Source of the DNA: Melastoma dodecandrum
Lineage: Eukaryota; Streptophyta; Magnoliopsida; Myrtales; Melastomataceae
Assembly (NCBI GenBank): GCA_029817715.1
Contig: JARUPY010000434.1
Location: forward strand, 2,584,001 to 2,648,000
Reading direction: 5' to 3'
DNA length: 64,000 bases
Shown here: positions 24,047 to 36,999 of the stretch, piece by piece
How the letters are laid out: the number at the start of each line of letters is the position of its first letter
How positions within the stretch are numbered: position 1 is the first letter of the stretch
The notes under the pieces: model-generated
Databases searched by the model: none
The model's input: only the letters and a program-made list of their open reading frames with translations
What the model was told of the DNA's origin: nothing
Program-made: the position numbers and the translations under genes

Positions 24047-26306
24047 TGTTAACCTCGGTTATGATGATGAGCTTGAGAAGCTATGTTATAAATTCAGAGT
24101 ATTGTGTGGTTGTAACACTTCGCTTATCTTTAGTGATGAGCTTGAGCAAAGTGTTGTTGATCCACAACTAGCTTAAGATATACGTTGTTACACTACAATA
24201 AGTCGTTACTGTTTTGCCACTCTTGCTCACTGTAAATTTGAAAATAATATTCCCTTTTGCAATATATTTCGGATTATCTCGAAATATATTTAAAATAAAT
24301 ATTGATATGTCTAAATACATTGGATAAGCTTTGGATTTTCCAAATCCTTTTATTAGGCAACTCAAAATCAAAATTTTGTCTTTTCAATTAAAGATTTGGA
24401 AACAATATAAGGGAAGATGTGTTGTTGTACTACTTGAGAAGTGTGTCGCTACGCTTGAGAAATGTGTTGCTACACTACAGCAAAGCTGCACTGCATTACT
24501 ACGCTACAATTACCTAAATGAAGGAATAATTATTATTCAACTTGATTATTGTGATTTTATCATATTTAATGATTAATTACATTATCTGATTCAAACAATC
24601 ACGTGTGAGGATCAGATTGCGATATTTGACGAAAGATTTGGAAATAGAATCTTTATTTTTAGCAATATCTTATTTCATATCTTATCTCAACGATCGTTAA
24701 GGAATCTACATATTCTGGTTCTATCATGGCCAATGATTGAAATAACAAATCAGATAGTGATCTGATAATAATTGGATTGATTCATAAGCATAAGGAAAGC
24801 TGACAGTGATTTCCTTCCTTCTTGGTCATTATAACCGTTGAGCAGCTGTTCGCTGTCCGTGACTACAACCTGTTGAAGGCTAATACTTGGAAAACGAATT
24901 ATTTGTTTCACTCCGTATTAAACCAGACGACACTCATACATCAAAATAACTAACCTGTGTGGTCTGAGTGGTCGTCCAAAGTCTGTGTGATTTGAGTGAA
25001 GCTTTGAGGATCGGCGGGGAGCGGAAGGTGCTAAGTGATCGCCTGGTTCATATCTCTTGCAATCTGCGTGTAAAAGTATCAAGGACTGAGTGTGACCTTG
25101 ATCGTCGTGGAGGAACTGTGTCCTCGGTGCGGTCAACGAGCGGCTGGTGAATCGTCTAAGGGAAGCTAAGTGAATACCTGTGCTGATTGTAGTAACCAGT
25201 TGCTAACCCATCTGTAAGAAGCCGTTCTTGTCGTGTCTTTTCGTAGGGAAGTCTCGAGCCTACGGAGTTTGAGCAATTATACGCGTACTTGCGGGTACGC
25301 GCCAGAAGTCTCGTGCCTACAGGGTATAGCAAGAGTTGGGAACGCCGACGAAGTGGAAAGAGGTCCTCCCAAGCACATGGGTGCTGTGCAGAAGCCTCGA
25401 CCTCCTAATACAGAGGGACAGTAGAGCAAGTTTCATAGAAGCCGCCGGAGCTGAAAATTCCACCTTAGGCACTGGGTGTGCAGTGCAGTGAATCACGACT
25501 GTATTAACTGTGCACGTTCGAACTGAGTGTAGGACGGATATCACGACTTCGCTGTGTGAGAAGTCAGGTTCTGCTGTATGAGGAACCAATCTCTGTTCGA
25601 TTTCTTTTCTGTTCTAAGTGACTGGCTTTGTGGTTGTCTCTTGTGTACTTACATGCTCATCTTGAGAAGAGACAGAAACTGTGTGAAAATCCTTTGCTGA
25701 GCTATTAAGTGCAGAAGAATTCCTCTAATGTGAAACAGAAACGAGCTGCTCTCAGATAAGTCGTTCTTCACTGTAAGGAATCATTTGTGAGGATTTATAC
25801 TTTAACATAACGTTGTCTTTACGCTTTGATAGACAAGCTTACGCCTAAATGACAACGTGATGTGTGGAAATCCTTTGAGCAATCAACTGTTGAGTGTGAG
25901 CATCATTCTGCTGGAAACGAGAAGACGTCCACTGTATCAGGAGCTGATCGTTGCCTAGGAGTGATCTACATTTGTAAAGGATTCTAAATCTCACTTTGTG
26001 AGAAACCGAAAACCTAGTGCAAAGGCTATTTGCACCCATTATATTATATAGTGGAATCACCTCTACGTTAAAAAGTGGATGTAGGTCGATTAAGGCCGAA
26101 CCACTCTAAACTACTATGTCCCTTACGATCGCGCAAACACTCGTACGAAAACCTACTCGATCAAATCGTAACTCTTACAGCGAAGCAGATCTCTCTTCTG
26201 AGAAATGCTCCGCTGTGATACAGTACGCCTCCGCTTACATTGGGAAAGGGCGAAAAAGTTACAATCACTAATTCACCACATCTTAGTGCGCCTGAACGAT
26301 CCAACA
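24047..26306 (+). repeat. Copia LTR B
   Basis: Starts TGTTAACCTCGGTTATGATG and ends CGATCCAACA. It is collinear with LTR A with many substitutions and small indels. The sequence after it (TCACTCC) cannot be tested as a target duplication because the left end of the array is truncated. Confidence 0.88.
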
Positions 26307-26591
26307 TCACTCCTTCGTATGTGCCCTTGATCTCTAGTTCTGATGCAGAAAATATACTCGTTATGGACCTTCTGTTTGTCATGCTAATGTAGCTGTTTTT
26401 TTTTTTTGCCAATAAAATATCCTAATAATTTAAAAACAAATTCCTGAGGCCATCATATTTTTTCGATCAGATGATTGATTTTTAACTCTCTGATTCCGGA
26501 TTAGACGTGATGTATCTGCCAGGGAAGAGTTCATTTTTTTCCTGGTTTTTATTCTTCGGGCGATTGACGCGGACTATTCTTCTGTACAGGG

Positions 26592-27094
26592 ACACCGTAA
26601 ATTACCAGCAGGCCTACAGAATCTTTGTGTGCAACGGAATCGTTTCAGCCAAGAAAGCCCAAGGTGAAGGGAGAACTTCATGAGGAGGAAGATAACTCAG
26701 GGCAGTGGGAGGGAATCAAAATTGGGCTGCAGAGCAAAACGTAACTGGGGAACCTGAGCGCGTCCATGGACTGGGGGATTACGTGAATGTAATGTGGATG
26801 ATGCTGCAGCAGGAGACAGAGGACTCATACGGTGGAGTTCCTGGAAGTCGCGTTCGGTTATGTCAGACTGAAGCGGAGGGACCAAGTGATGATTGACAAG
26901 AGGTACTTATATATAGGCTAGTGGAGGTGGACAACCAAAGGGGGATGCAAGCAAGGCGAAGAAGGTTCTGGGTTGGAAGCCCAAGGTCAGGTTTGAGGAG
27001 TTGGTGAGGATGACGGTGGACAAGGACCTTGAGCTCGCTAAGAGGGAGAAGGTGATGGTGGATGAGGGTTACATGGATGCTCGATAGCAACCCA
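26592..27094 (+). pseudogene. GDP-mannose 4,6-dehydratase, 3'-terminal pseudogene fragment
   Basis: Several frames together spell the C-terminal third of plant GDP-D-mannose 4,6-dehydratase, the first enzyme of GDP-L-fucose synthesis. In order: VNYQQAYRIFVCNGI (family NYREAYGLFACNGI), GIKIGLQSK then LGNLSASMDWG, DYVNVMWMMLQQE, TVEFLEVAFGYVRL with MIDKRY, and [16 protein letters not shown] through [18 protein letters not shown]. At least three frameshifts and three stops, and loss of the segment after LQQE, show it is dead. The nucleotide-binding N-terminus is absent. The plant gene is usually intronless, so lack of introns here does not prove retroposition. The A-rich run at 27317-27326 after a UTR-like stretch is compatible with a poly(A) tail. 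Confidence 0.82.
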
Positions 27095-27669
27095 GATCAA
27101 TGATTCCAGAGGATTGGCATTGCTTCGGCAGGAATATCCATTTTACCGGATTGCCCTTGGTGTTCCAACCTGGATTTATTATTCGTTTCTTTAGTATCTG
27201 GAAAATGTCTGTACTGTTTTTGCTGTTGTGGGAGGTCTCTCTCTACATTGATACAGGGGAAAGAATCCTTCTCAAGTTGAGGCTCTTTTCCAAAACAGGT
27301 AAAGTTCAGTTTAAAGAAAAAAAAAATCGGTTTCAATCTCATATTTGTATTTGGGGGAGGAGGCCCCTCCTTCCTTACCTGGAAAGGTACACCTAATAAC
27401 ATAATAAGGATTGGAGCTCATCAATAGACACTTGTCTTTCTTCGAAAGTGTAGCACCAATCAAATGATGAATAGGAATGTTCCTCAGCTGAGCCAAGATT
27501 CTTTAATCCCTACTTGAAGAAAAGAATTGTGGTTTAAGACAAACTCAAGAAGCTACATATCACGACGCGACGCAAAGTTTTTGCCCTGTTCAGCAATTGT
27601 TCATGGCGAAAGGAACCAGAGAAGCTAGAAAAATAAGGTTTACGAGAACCTGAAACAAATAATACAACC

Positions 27670-29162
<1,493 letters not shown>

Positions 29163-29171
29163 TTAGGGTTT
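29163..29171 (-). promoter_or_regulatory. telo-box upstream of RPL8
   Basis: AAACCCTAA on the minus strand, 55 bases upstream of the start codon and probably in the 5' UTR or core promoter. Telo-boxes are frequent in plant ribosomal protein promoters and act with site II elements in dividing cells. Confidence 0.7.
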
Positions 29172-29192
29172 GCTGGGTGGCGTGTTGGGGCC

Positions 29193-29201
29193 ATTTTATA
29201 T
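29193..29201 (-). promoter_or_regulatory. Possible TATA element of RPL8
   Basis: On the minus strand ATATAAAAT lies between the telo-box and the site II element. Placement is plausible but a start site cannot be seen in sequence. Confidence 0.35.
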
Positions 29202-29253
29202 TTGCCTGTTTGGACCGTTCGTTTCATTTCCCTCTTGTATTTCAGATTCATAA

Positions 29254-29259
29254 GGCCCA
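29254..29259 (-). promoter_or_regulatory. Site II element (TGGGCC) upstream of RPL8
   Basis: TGGGCC on the minus strand, 146 bases upstream of the start codon. This is the TCP-type site II element that pairs with telo-boxes in plant ribosomal protein promoters. Confidence 0.65.
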
Positions 29260-29299
29260 TTGTTATTACTCGTCTCCCACTCCCCTTCTCGTATGCTAC

Positions 29300-31860
29300 T
29301 AATTATATTAAGAATTCATAATTAGTTTTAAGAATTATTATTATTATTATTATTATTAATTATCTTTCTTTTAAAAGAAATACAAAATTAATAATTGTAT
29401 GAATTGAAAAGATTTGAATGAATTTCTTTACTTGTGTTGTATAATTGAATTAGATAGTAAATCTAGAAGAACTTGAGTGACATATTGTAAGTTGTTAGTT
29501 GTTGTCAATTGAGTGCTGCCTCTACAAAATTTAATGTTTTTTATTTAAATAGTGAGTAAATGAAAAACAAAATACTGTAATTTAAGAATTTTATCAAAAA
29601 TCGAAATTTCAAGCTACTAATAAACAGAATATATGTATTGAATCGCAGAACTATTGCAAAGTTTTATGAAATCATTATTCGATTTACTCTAGTATATTTG
29701 CTCGTGAAATTAATGTAAGGCATTACTAATAATTCAAACAAGTAAATTTTTATTATGAAATATTTTTATCTTAATTATTTTTTACAGTAATTTTACCTTT
29801 AGGGTTATTATACTATATAATGTACACAATGTTTGAAAATCTAGCAAATAAGGATGCGAATTTTTGTTTTCCCCTAATATTTTTAAACCTCCTAATTTTT
29901 TACACATAAAAAAAGTTGGTTTAGAATTTTATTCTTTTCATATAGAAATATTTCGCTATTTATGAAACTTAATGTAGAAATTACAAAATTTTTATGAAAT
30001 TTTTTTTATTTTTTTTTAATATATGACAGAAAAGAACCATGAAATACCAAAATTATGGTCATATTTCACTGTAGCAATTACTATACTTGTAGACATTTTT
30101 ATTGTACAAAATAACATACATACTTTATGAAACTTTTGTCAATTTATACACAAAATTGTATAGTTTCCCTTCCAACATTTACTTCGTATACTTAAAAAGA
30201 ATATGTCGACCACCTTACAACGTAAAAAAATCACGGGAGAATACAAAACAAGGGCATTTGCTAAGCTTCCTTTTTTGTCCTCTTCGAAAAGGAAAAAAGA
30301 AAAAGAAAAAGGAATTAACAATCCTGCCTTTTTAGAAACCCTTTGAATTGTATGTATATTTATCTCTAGTCTTTCTTTGGAACATTGAATAATACAAGGT
30401 CTCCGGCATCAATTCAACATACATAGCTCTGAAAGCACTCATTGGATGTTGAGTTTCGACTAACTCTATTTTTTACTCAGATGGTAGCAAATTTCAACAT
30501 CCACTTGGTTGAGATCACATATTGTTTTCCATTATTTATTTGATTTCAAGAATTGACTGATCCCTCAAGCTAGCAATTTTCGACGTTCGCGTGATTTTGC
30601 GTATTATCTGGATCCCATCATTTTCATAGGAGAAAATAGCACCAACTTGTATAGATGAAAAACGTGTGTATTCTTTGAGGACACTTGTCATAAGACGAAA
30701 AAGTTAGGATACGGCATGACGACGCTAAAGAAATGGAGATGAAGGCAACTCGGCTATAATTAGGATATAACAATGCTTTGAAAACCACTTCGAGATTTTA
30801 GGAATGGGTAAGATTCATTAGTATAAATAAGATTCTTAAGTGTAAGAAATACAATCACAATCATATAAATTGGTTGCCATCTTCCGCCTAGTTTTAGGCG
30901 TTCCGTTGTTTTGACATTAGTGTTTTCTCTTAGTATTCTCTACAAGCATCCACGTGACTTTTGTAAGTATTCTCTTGGATTAAGAATTGTGTTCTTACTC
31001 TTTTGCCAATTATTTTCTTTGCAAGCAAACACGTTTTGGAGGAATGGGGGGCCTTACAAGAGAGACCCTCTGACACCGGTTTGAGATTGATCTTTCGGTC
31101 ATATGACAAATATTCCAGTTCTTGGAGAAATCAAGACGAGTGGCCAAGAAAATTGGACACTTCTAATGGAAAATTGAATGTAAAACTGGAAGTATGGAGT
31201 GAAACCTGGAACTCATCAATAAATAAGACTCGTGACGACAAATATCTAGGCATGTAGATGAGTTGCCTTATCACATTCCTCTGAGTTGATAAGCCTTCAA
31301 AATTGTTGTGATAAAAGAAATAAAGAAGTTGAATCCTCAAGAGGGTGTAAGAGCCTCAGATGGTATAGATATGCAAGTTTCTCTAAAACACCAGGTTATG
31401 TCTGTCGGGGTTAACAAGCACCGTTCGTGATTTATTCACGAAAGGGAGCCTAATAAGTGACGGGAGAATAGTGCAATTATGAGCCTCCGCGTCGCATGTG
31501 CGAAAGGTTTTACTATACGCCTGCTGAATTTGTCTACACCTGAATGATAGACAAACAATTAAGGGGATGAACAAATAGGCACTGGTCTACATAAAAACCA
31601 AAGAAAAATTACTGGCCATTTCGAATGAAATCACAACTTCTATATAACATGGCGTGTTCTTAATTGTGACAGGCACAAAATAAAGACGCAATAATACGTC
31701 GCAAACCAACAACCATAAAACCCTCACGTGCTCCAGCCCTCTCCAAAACTAAAAAACCAGGCCAAAGCCACATACAAACTGATTGTACAATTCCTAATAG
31801 TCCTAAATGAAGATATATGTTTAATAAAAAAGGAAAACCCCTAGCCTAGATATGGCCATA
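29300..31860. other. Intergenic region without a recognised gene
   Basis: AT-rich spacer between RPL8 and the 3' end of the ALKBH9-like gene. It includes a short ATT microsatellite at about 29336-29357. Open frames at 30102-30335, 31003-31257 and 31383-31574 show no family features. No tRNA or organelle-like gene was recognised. Confidence 0.5.
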
Positions 31861-31887
31861 AAAATGACAACCCACGAGCCCTCTCCA

Positions 31888-34800
31888 TCAGCGCGCTCGA
31901 GGCCTTCGTCGGCTTGAGAATCCTTGCCGGTCTTGAGTGGAGTTACGAGGCTCTGGCTCTCCACCCTTGTTCACTGAGTGCCCCATCGGAGTGCCATTAG
32001 ATTCCCTTCGAGATGCATGCCACCTTTCATGCCGGTTCTGCCTGTATGGAGTGGGCCTGTCCCGTGGCACCACATCATAAGTCAGAGGTTGAATGTCCAG
32101 CAAATCAGGCTCAGGAGTATAGCCTTTCGGCCGTTTAGACACGTCCATTCTCCTAAATGTGATGGATATTCTGTGAATAAGGAAGCAAGCAAGGGATCAT
32201 TGATCAACAGATGAAAGGTAACAGCCATTAAAGTTTTTATGATAACCATGCTTTGCACTGGTTTACCTTTTTGCTGGGACAGCAGGGACAGCATGCTTGG
32301 CCACATCAGCCCCATTTCCGTTCAACACGAGAACAGACCTGCAGCATCCATTAACATATTACTAGCCCATATCTTGGATAACAGCACAATATAACAAGAC
32401 AGAAGGGGAAAATTTTAGCTAAGTGTTGTTACTCACAATTTAAGAGTCCACGTCCAAAATACTTACCCAACAGGAAGAGGTATTGCAAATGACCCTGAAA
32501 ACTCGCCAGGACCAACAATCTTCAGCTTCGACCCAAAAATTATACCACACTCGCTAAGGAATGATATAGTGCAGAAAGGTCGAACAAAATCATGGTTGTC
32601 TATATGTGGAGGTATACAATCCCCTTCCTCATAAATGTTGACAATGCAACTGTCTGGTATACACGTTGGAGGTAGCACATGCCACCGAATCAATCTCCTT
32701 ATGATGACCTTAAATAGAGGGGGCAAAGGATCTACAACTTCATCGTAAAGGATACCGGGTGGATTACCATGTTTATCCTGCATACATTTCACATCAGGCA
32801 GGTATTGAAACTACCAGATTAATCCAACCATATCAATCACAAGACAGCGTTATGATAATGAAGATACCAGGTACATCAGGGATGATACATCAAGACTTGC
32901 CATAAAGATATAATGTTTGTGAGAGAGTTATGACAAAAGATAGAACGCAAACCATAAAAGTGTTCTACACAGGAAAAAAAGTATAAACAGAAATTGTTGA
33001 AATACATACAGTGGCATAGTTGTAACAACAACCAAATTGGATGGTTATACGTCCCTTTCCCCTCATCCACTTATGAGGAGCTGAATAGGTCCGCTCTGGA
33101 AAAACACGAATAAAATATAAAAAATCATCGTCAGAAGGTATAAAATAATCAGTACTACTCCCTACTTAGAAAACAGAGCTGATCCATTAGTGGTATATTA
33201 GTTTATAGATTGGAACAAGCAAGGAAAAATGAAATAAAATAGAATATTGAATGGAATCCTCGAAAATGATTAAAATTTCACCAAATAAATGGAATGAGAC
33301 TCCTGGGAAAGGATAAGAAATTAGCCAAATAAATAGAATGTCAATCCAGTTAACTTTTGCATGACTAAAAGTCCAAATGAGCTAGGAATGAAAAAAAATT
33401 CATCCATTTTTTGAAATCCAACACATTATAATATAAATAGAGGGACCATGAGCAACTAGAATAAAGCAAATTCCAGGACTGATAATTTTAGTTTGCCAAT
33501 AAAGCAAGACTAATCAAAATTACTTCATAAGATCTCACATAAAGCGAAAGAAATGTGTAATAACATAATGACTAATTAGTTAAGATTTAAATGGCTCTCT
33601 AATTTACCTAAAAAGATCATACAGTACGGGAAAATCTTATGGTGCACTTGATTTTGGAATCACAAGAAACCATTTGTTTTAATGCATTGCTGATCCAAAC
33701 AAATCAATGTCACCCACAAAAGAACAAAGCATACAAAAGACTGGATAACAAGGCATTGTTACCACAACATCCTCCAGCTCATCCTTTCATTCCATTCTTA
33801 CTCATTCTGGGTTATTCGGACTTTGGTAGATAAAAAGTTGTGCCAAAATGGATTTCCATTCGAAAAACATTCCATTCCATCTATTCATTCCTTTAACCAT
33901 GGAATACCCATTCAATACCATTATTTCTCACATTTCGTTACATCCTCAATTCAAGTCAAGAGACCAAACACATGAATAGGGTTGGTAAGTAGCCAATAAT
34001 GTTCGACAAGACAACTATCAGTTAGCTGACAATAGCAAAAGAGTTTAAACCATTAAAGTCAATACATCTGCAAGGTGCCTAGAATTATTCACCTTAACAT
34101 GCAGGTCTAGGAAAGATGATTCCAGATTGATCCATATCTTTATATGAGCTCAAAATATACCTTTCTCTAAGACTTCTAATAAGGAATTCAGGGAATCGTG
34201 AAGTGACGGACTGAGAGGATAAACAATGTGCAGAACAGCACAGACCCTAACACTTATAGTAAATTAGCTCGACAAGATTGCCTACAAGAAACAAAATTTT
34301 TTTCTCACAGTTTAGTAATCTCCAACACGAATATTTATACTTTCCATTAAAATACACGACATGGGACATACTCACTTAAAGAGAAAAAAAGAGGACACTT
34401 CCAGCATACTTTGAATTCTTGAAAATGAGAACTTTCCCGGCAACACTTAATTGCATCCAAACAGTTGCTCCCCTCCCAGGGGTGATTGCTTTCTCAATGA
34501 AATATTCTACTTATATAATTTAATTCATGCCCCTTAGAAAACCATATATTCACTTCATATAACAAAATGGGTTCTACAACGGCAACAAGAGAGGTCTGCA
34601 ACTCGAGCAAAGATGAATTTGTAACAAAGCACTGATAATAGACCCCTAAGAAAGGTTCACTCAGGCAACTGAGAAGAGAATAGGCCAGTTAAAAATGTGT
34701 TGGAACCACGAGTCTTTTAATCATCAGATTTCAATGTGGATGCACTTAACATGAACATTGACTGATTTCTAAGAAAAAATTTGAAAAAAAAAAAACAAAT

Positions 34801-36954
34801 TGAAAAGTTAACACAATCGAATTTTTCTTCATGAAGAGTAAAGTCGACTGACATCATCATGTAACTGTTCTTAAAGGGAAGTCGCTCACCCAAACAAAAT
34901 AAAGGACTACTTAAAAGATAAGTCATAAACATCTTGTTTCCAAAATCAGCGACAAGAATGCATTTATGAATGAAATCATCCTCCAACAAAGAAAATTCAG
35001 AGAGAAACAACGAAGGTTACATTGCATTGTCAACAAAGGACACGTGTACTTTGATATCCATGCAGCAGTGAGCACATCCGTCATTGTTTAAAAGAAAACC
35101 ATAAGCATCCAAACGGTATAGCAGTAAAAAGGGTTACTCCCTCAGGTAGAATGGCGAGAATAGGAAATAACCATCCCTATTGCCCAGGGCCCCTCCAACT
35201 AGTCGGAAGAGAAAGGATACACGTACATGAACATTACTTAAAGAAAAGTAGTTATTCCCATAACTTGCCGATCTGTTATGGCTCATTCCCATATGCATAA
35301 ATCTCTAACTCTTTCGAGACAGAAAACCAAGTTGAAAGCTACATTGATGTAATTATTTCATTAGAGCATTCATGGTAGAACATTGTTGCAAGGCTTTTCA
35401 GATTTTTCCTAACAAGATGAAGTATGGCATAACATTAAAATAGGCAGAAAAAGAAAGTAGAGCATAGGTTTGAGAGGACTTATCCAGTTTAAGAAAAAAT
35501 TAATAAAAACCTCTTAAAAATATTCGAAGGCAAATTGAAAACACATGGAAAGTTACAATCTTCACCGCGCAATAGTGCACCTACACGTCTTCATCGACGT
35601 TGTTTGTATAACACACATCTAAAGTTAAAAAAAAAACACCTAATTTGAACCGAAACATGAATAAATATTCTACAATTCAAACAATAATTGAATCAAGCAC
35701 ATAGATAAAACAATCTGTAACATGGTGAGCCATGTCTTTCAATAATAATATCTTGGACACTGCTTGCAAAATGCAACAACAAATAAACAATTGGAACCAT
35801 CAATAGCATATGTGTCGGCAAGAACATTAACTTAAATGTTGATCCCCTAAACACTAATTCCCAAACAAGTATAAAATTGGATACACAAAAGTTAAGCATG
35901 GGAAGAGACAAACAAGGCAAGTTGAAGAACCAACCTTTCAGCTTTCCTCCTTTTCCCATGTCATGAAGTTGATAAATAAAGTCAATTATCCTCTTCTGTT
36001 CCGCAGCACTGAAGACACCACAATGGAGTTCAAGCCCCTGCAGAATGTTGACGAGTTTCCCGTCTACCCTTTCAAAACACAAGAAGTCCTTGTTCCGCTG
36101 CACATTCTTAAACCTTATGTACTCTCTCTGCTCTCTTGACAATGTGGGCTTCTCAGAAACCGCATTTAGTTGGAGCTCGTGTGAGGAGACACTCACATCA
36201 ACGGCCCGCTTGCCGGAGAGCCGTTCAGAATCTTCTTCTTCTTGTTCAAGTTCATCTTCCTGTGCCATGTCGGCCCATGAGGACTGCATTCCCCTTGGCT
36301 GAATGACAGCTGAATCGTTCCCAACATTGCTGCTGGAGAGATCCAAGTTAGCCTCAACAAACCCCTGTGCCACATCTTTCCAACTACCCAAAGAATTTGC
36401 ATCACTCTCATCATCCGCACAGCCCATGGGATTTCCCCCACAGACGTCATCCAACTTGCAGTCATGCTCCACAGTTGGCACAGCTCTATTCACATCCTCG
36501 CCAAACTTCACGTTAGCATCTTTCCCATCCGAGGTGCCGCCGCCGCCACCTGTAACCAAATTTTTTTTTATTCTTTAAATAAGAACTCACCAAAAAGGCT
36601 GCTTCACCAGACAAACATCGGAACAGGCATAAATTACCCCTGACCCCCCCCCCCCCCTTCCCCAAAAATAAACAAATAAAGGAAATAGAGCACAGAAAAG
36701 GGTTCTAAATGGGACATGTAAAACCAACCATGAACAGCTTAAGGGGGCGCAGGAAGATGGGGTTTAGGGTTACCGGAGGCGAGGGAATTGATCCGATCAG
36801 AGAGCAGCCGGGAACAGCGGGAACAGAGATCGCGAGAAAGGAAGGGGAGCCACGTGGTCAGGAACTCCGATGCAATTCGGAGCTCCGATTCTTGGTAGTT
36901 GCTGAGGAACGAGTCGGCGTCGTCGTCTGAATTGGCTCCTCTTGTCTGGTCCAT
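31888..36954 (-). CDS. ALKBH9-type 2-oxoglutarate/Fe(II) dioxygenase (RNA N6-methyladenosine demethylase family)
   Basis: CDS is complement(31888-32170, 32267-32338, 32467-32777, 33010-33095, 35935-36549, 36774-36954): six exons, all GT-AG, one open frame of 515 residues. The N-terminal 265 residues are acidic and low-complexity ([14 protein letters not shown]). The AlkB fold starts around residue 250 ([16 protein letters not shown]), followed by [19 protein letters not shown] in all but its first residue and QFGCCYNYA. The iron ligands are H352 and D354 (PPHIDNHDF) and H413 ([11 protein letters not shown]). R422 and R428 (RISITFR) would bind 2-oxoglutarate. The tail is basic and Arg-rich, suited to RNA contact. 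Known relatives (Arabidopsis ALKBH9B/10B) remove m6A from mRNA; which paralogue this is cannot be settled here. All catalytic residues are present. Intron 2 is unusually long, 2839 bp. Confidence 0.92.
33096..35934 (-). other. Long intron 2 of the ALKBH9-like gene
   Basis: Bounded by a GT donor at 35934-35933 and an AG acceptor at 33097-33096. The exon phases match exactly (G|AG, Glu). The interior is AT-rich. A stretch at about 33640-33990 rich in GGAATGG/CATTCC words ending GACCAAACACATG looks like a decayed MITE related in style to the one at 6834, but its partner end is not clear. No nested gene was seen. Confidence 0.7.
36644..36657. repeat. Poly-C run (14 bp) in intron 1 of the ALKBH9-like gene
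   Basis: Fourteen C in a row within the 224-bp first intron (36550-36773). Confidence 0.9.
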
Positions 36955-36961
36955 TCTTTTT

Positions 36962-36988
36962 AGAGAGAGAGAGGGAGGGAGGGAGGGG
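36962..36988 (-). repeat. CT-rich 5' leader of the ALKBH9-like gene
   Basis: On the minus strand a run of CCCT and CT repeats lies just upstream of the start codon at 36954. Such pyrimidine-rich leaders are common in plant 5' UTRs. Confidence 0.6.
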
Positions 36989-36999
36989 AACAACTCGTA

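Larger units (their letters stand above)
17310..26306 (+). mobile_element. Ty1/copia element of SIRE/Maximus type, defective, 9.0 kb
   Basis: LTRs of about 2.2 kb (17310-19507, 24047-26306) enclose a 4.5-kb internal region in copia order: gag, protease remnant, integrase, reverse transcriptase, RNase H. Gag words (KKDESIIPMFDRLTEI, two zinc knuckles) and the long LTRs suggest the SIRE/Maximus lineage. No envelope-like ORF follows RNase H. The protease active site and the catalytic core of reverse transcriptase are missing and several frameshifts occur, so it cannot move by itself. Because another internal region and its polypurine tract directly precede the left LTR, this is part of a tandem LTR-internal-LTR array. 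Confidence 0.88.

Noticed and set aside
31383..31574. Possible organelle-derived segment
   Set aside because: The text around 31400-31560 looked unlike its surroundings, but I could not match it to a plastid or mitochondrial gene.
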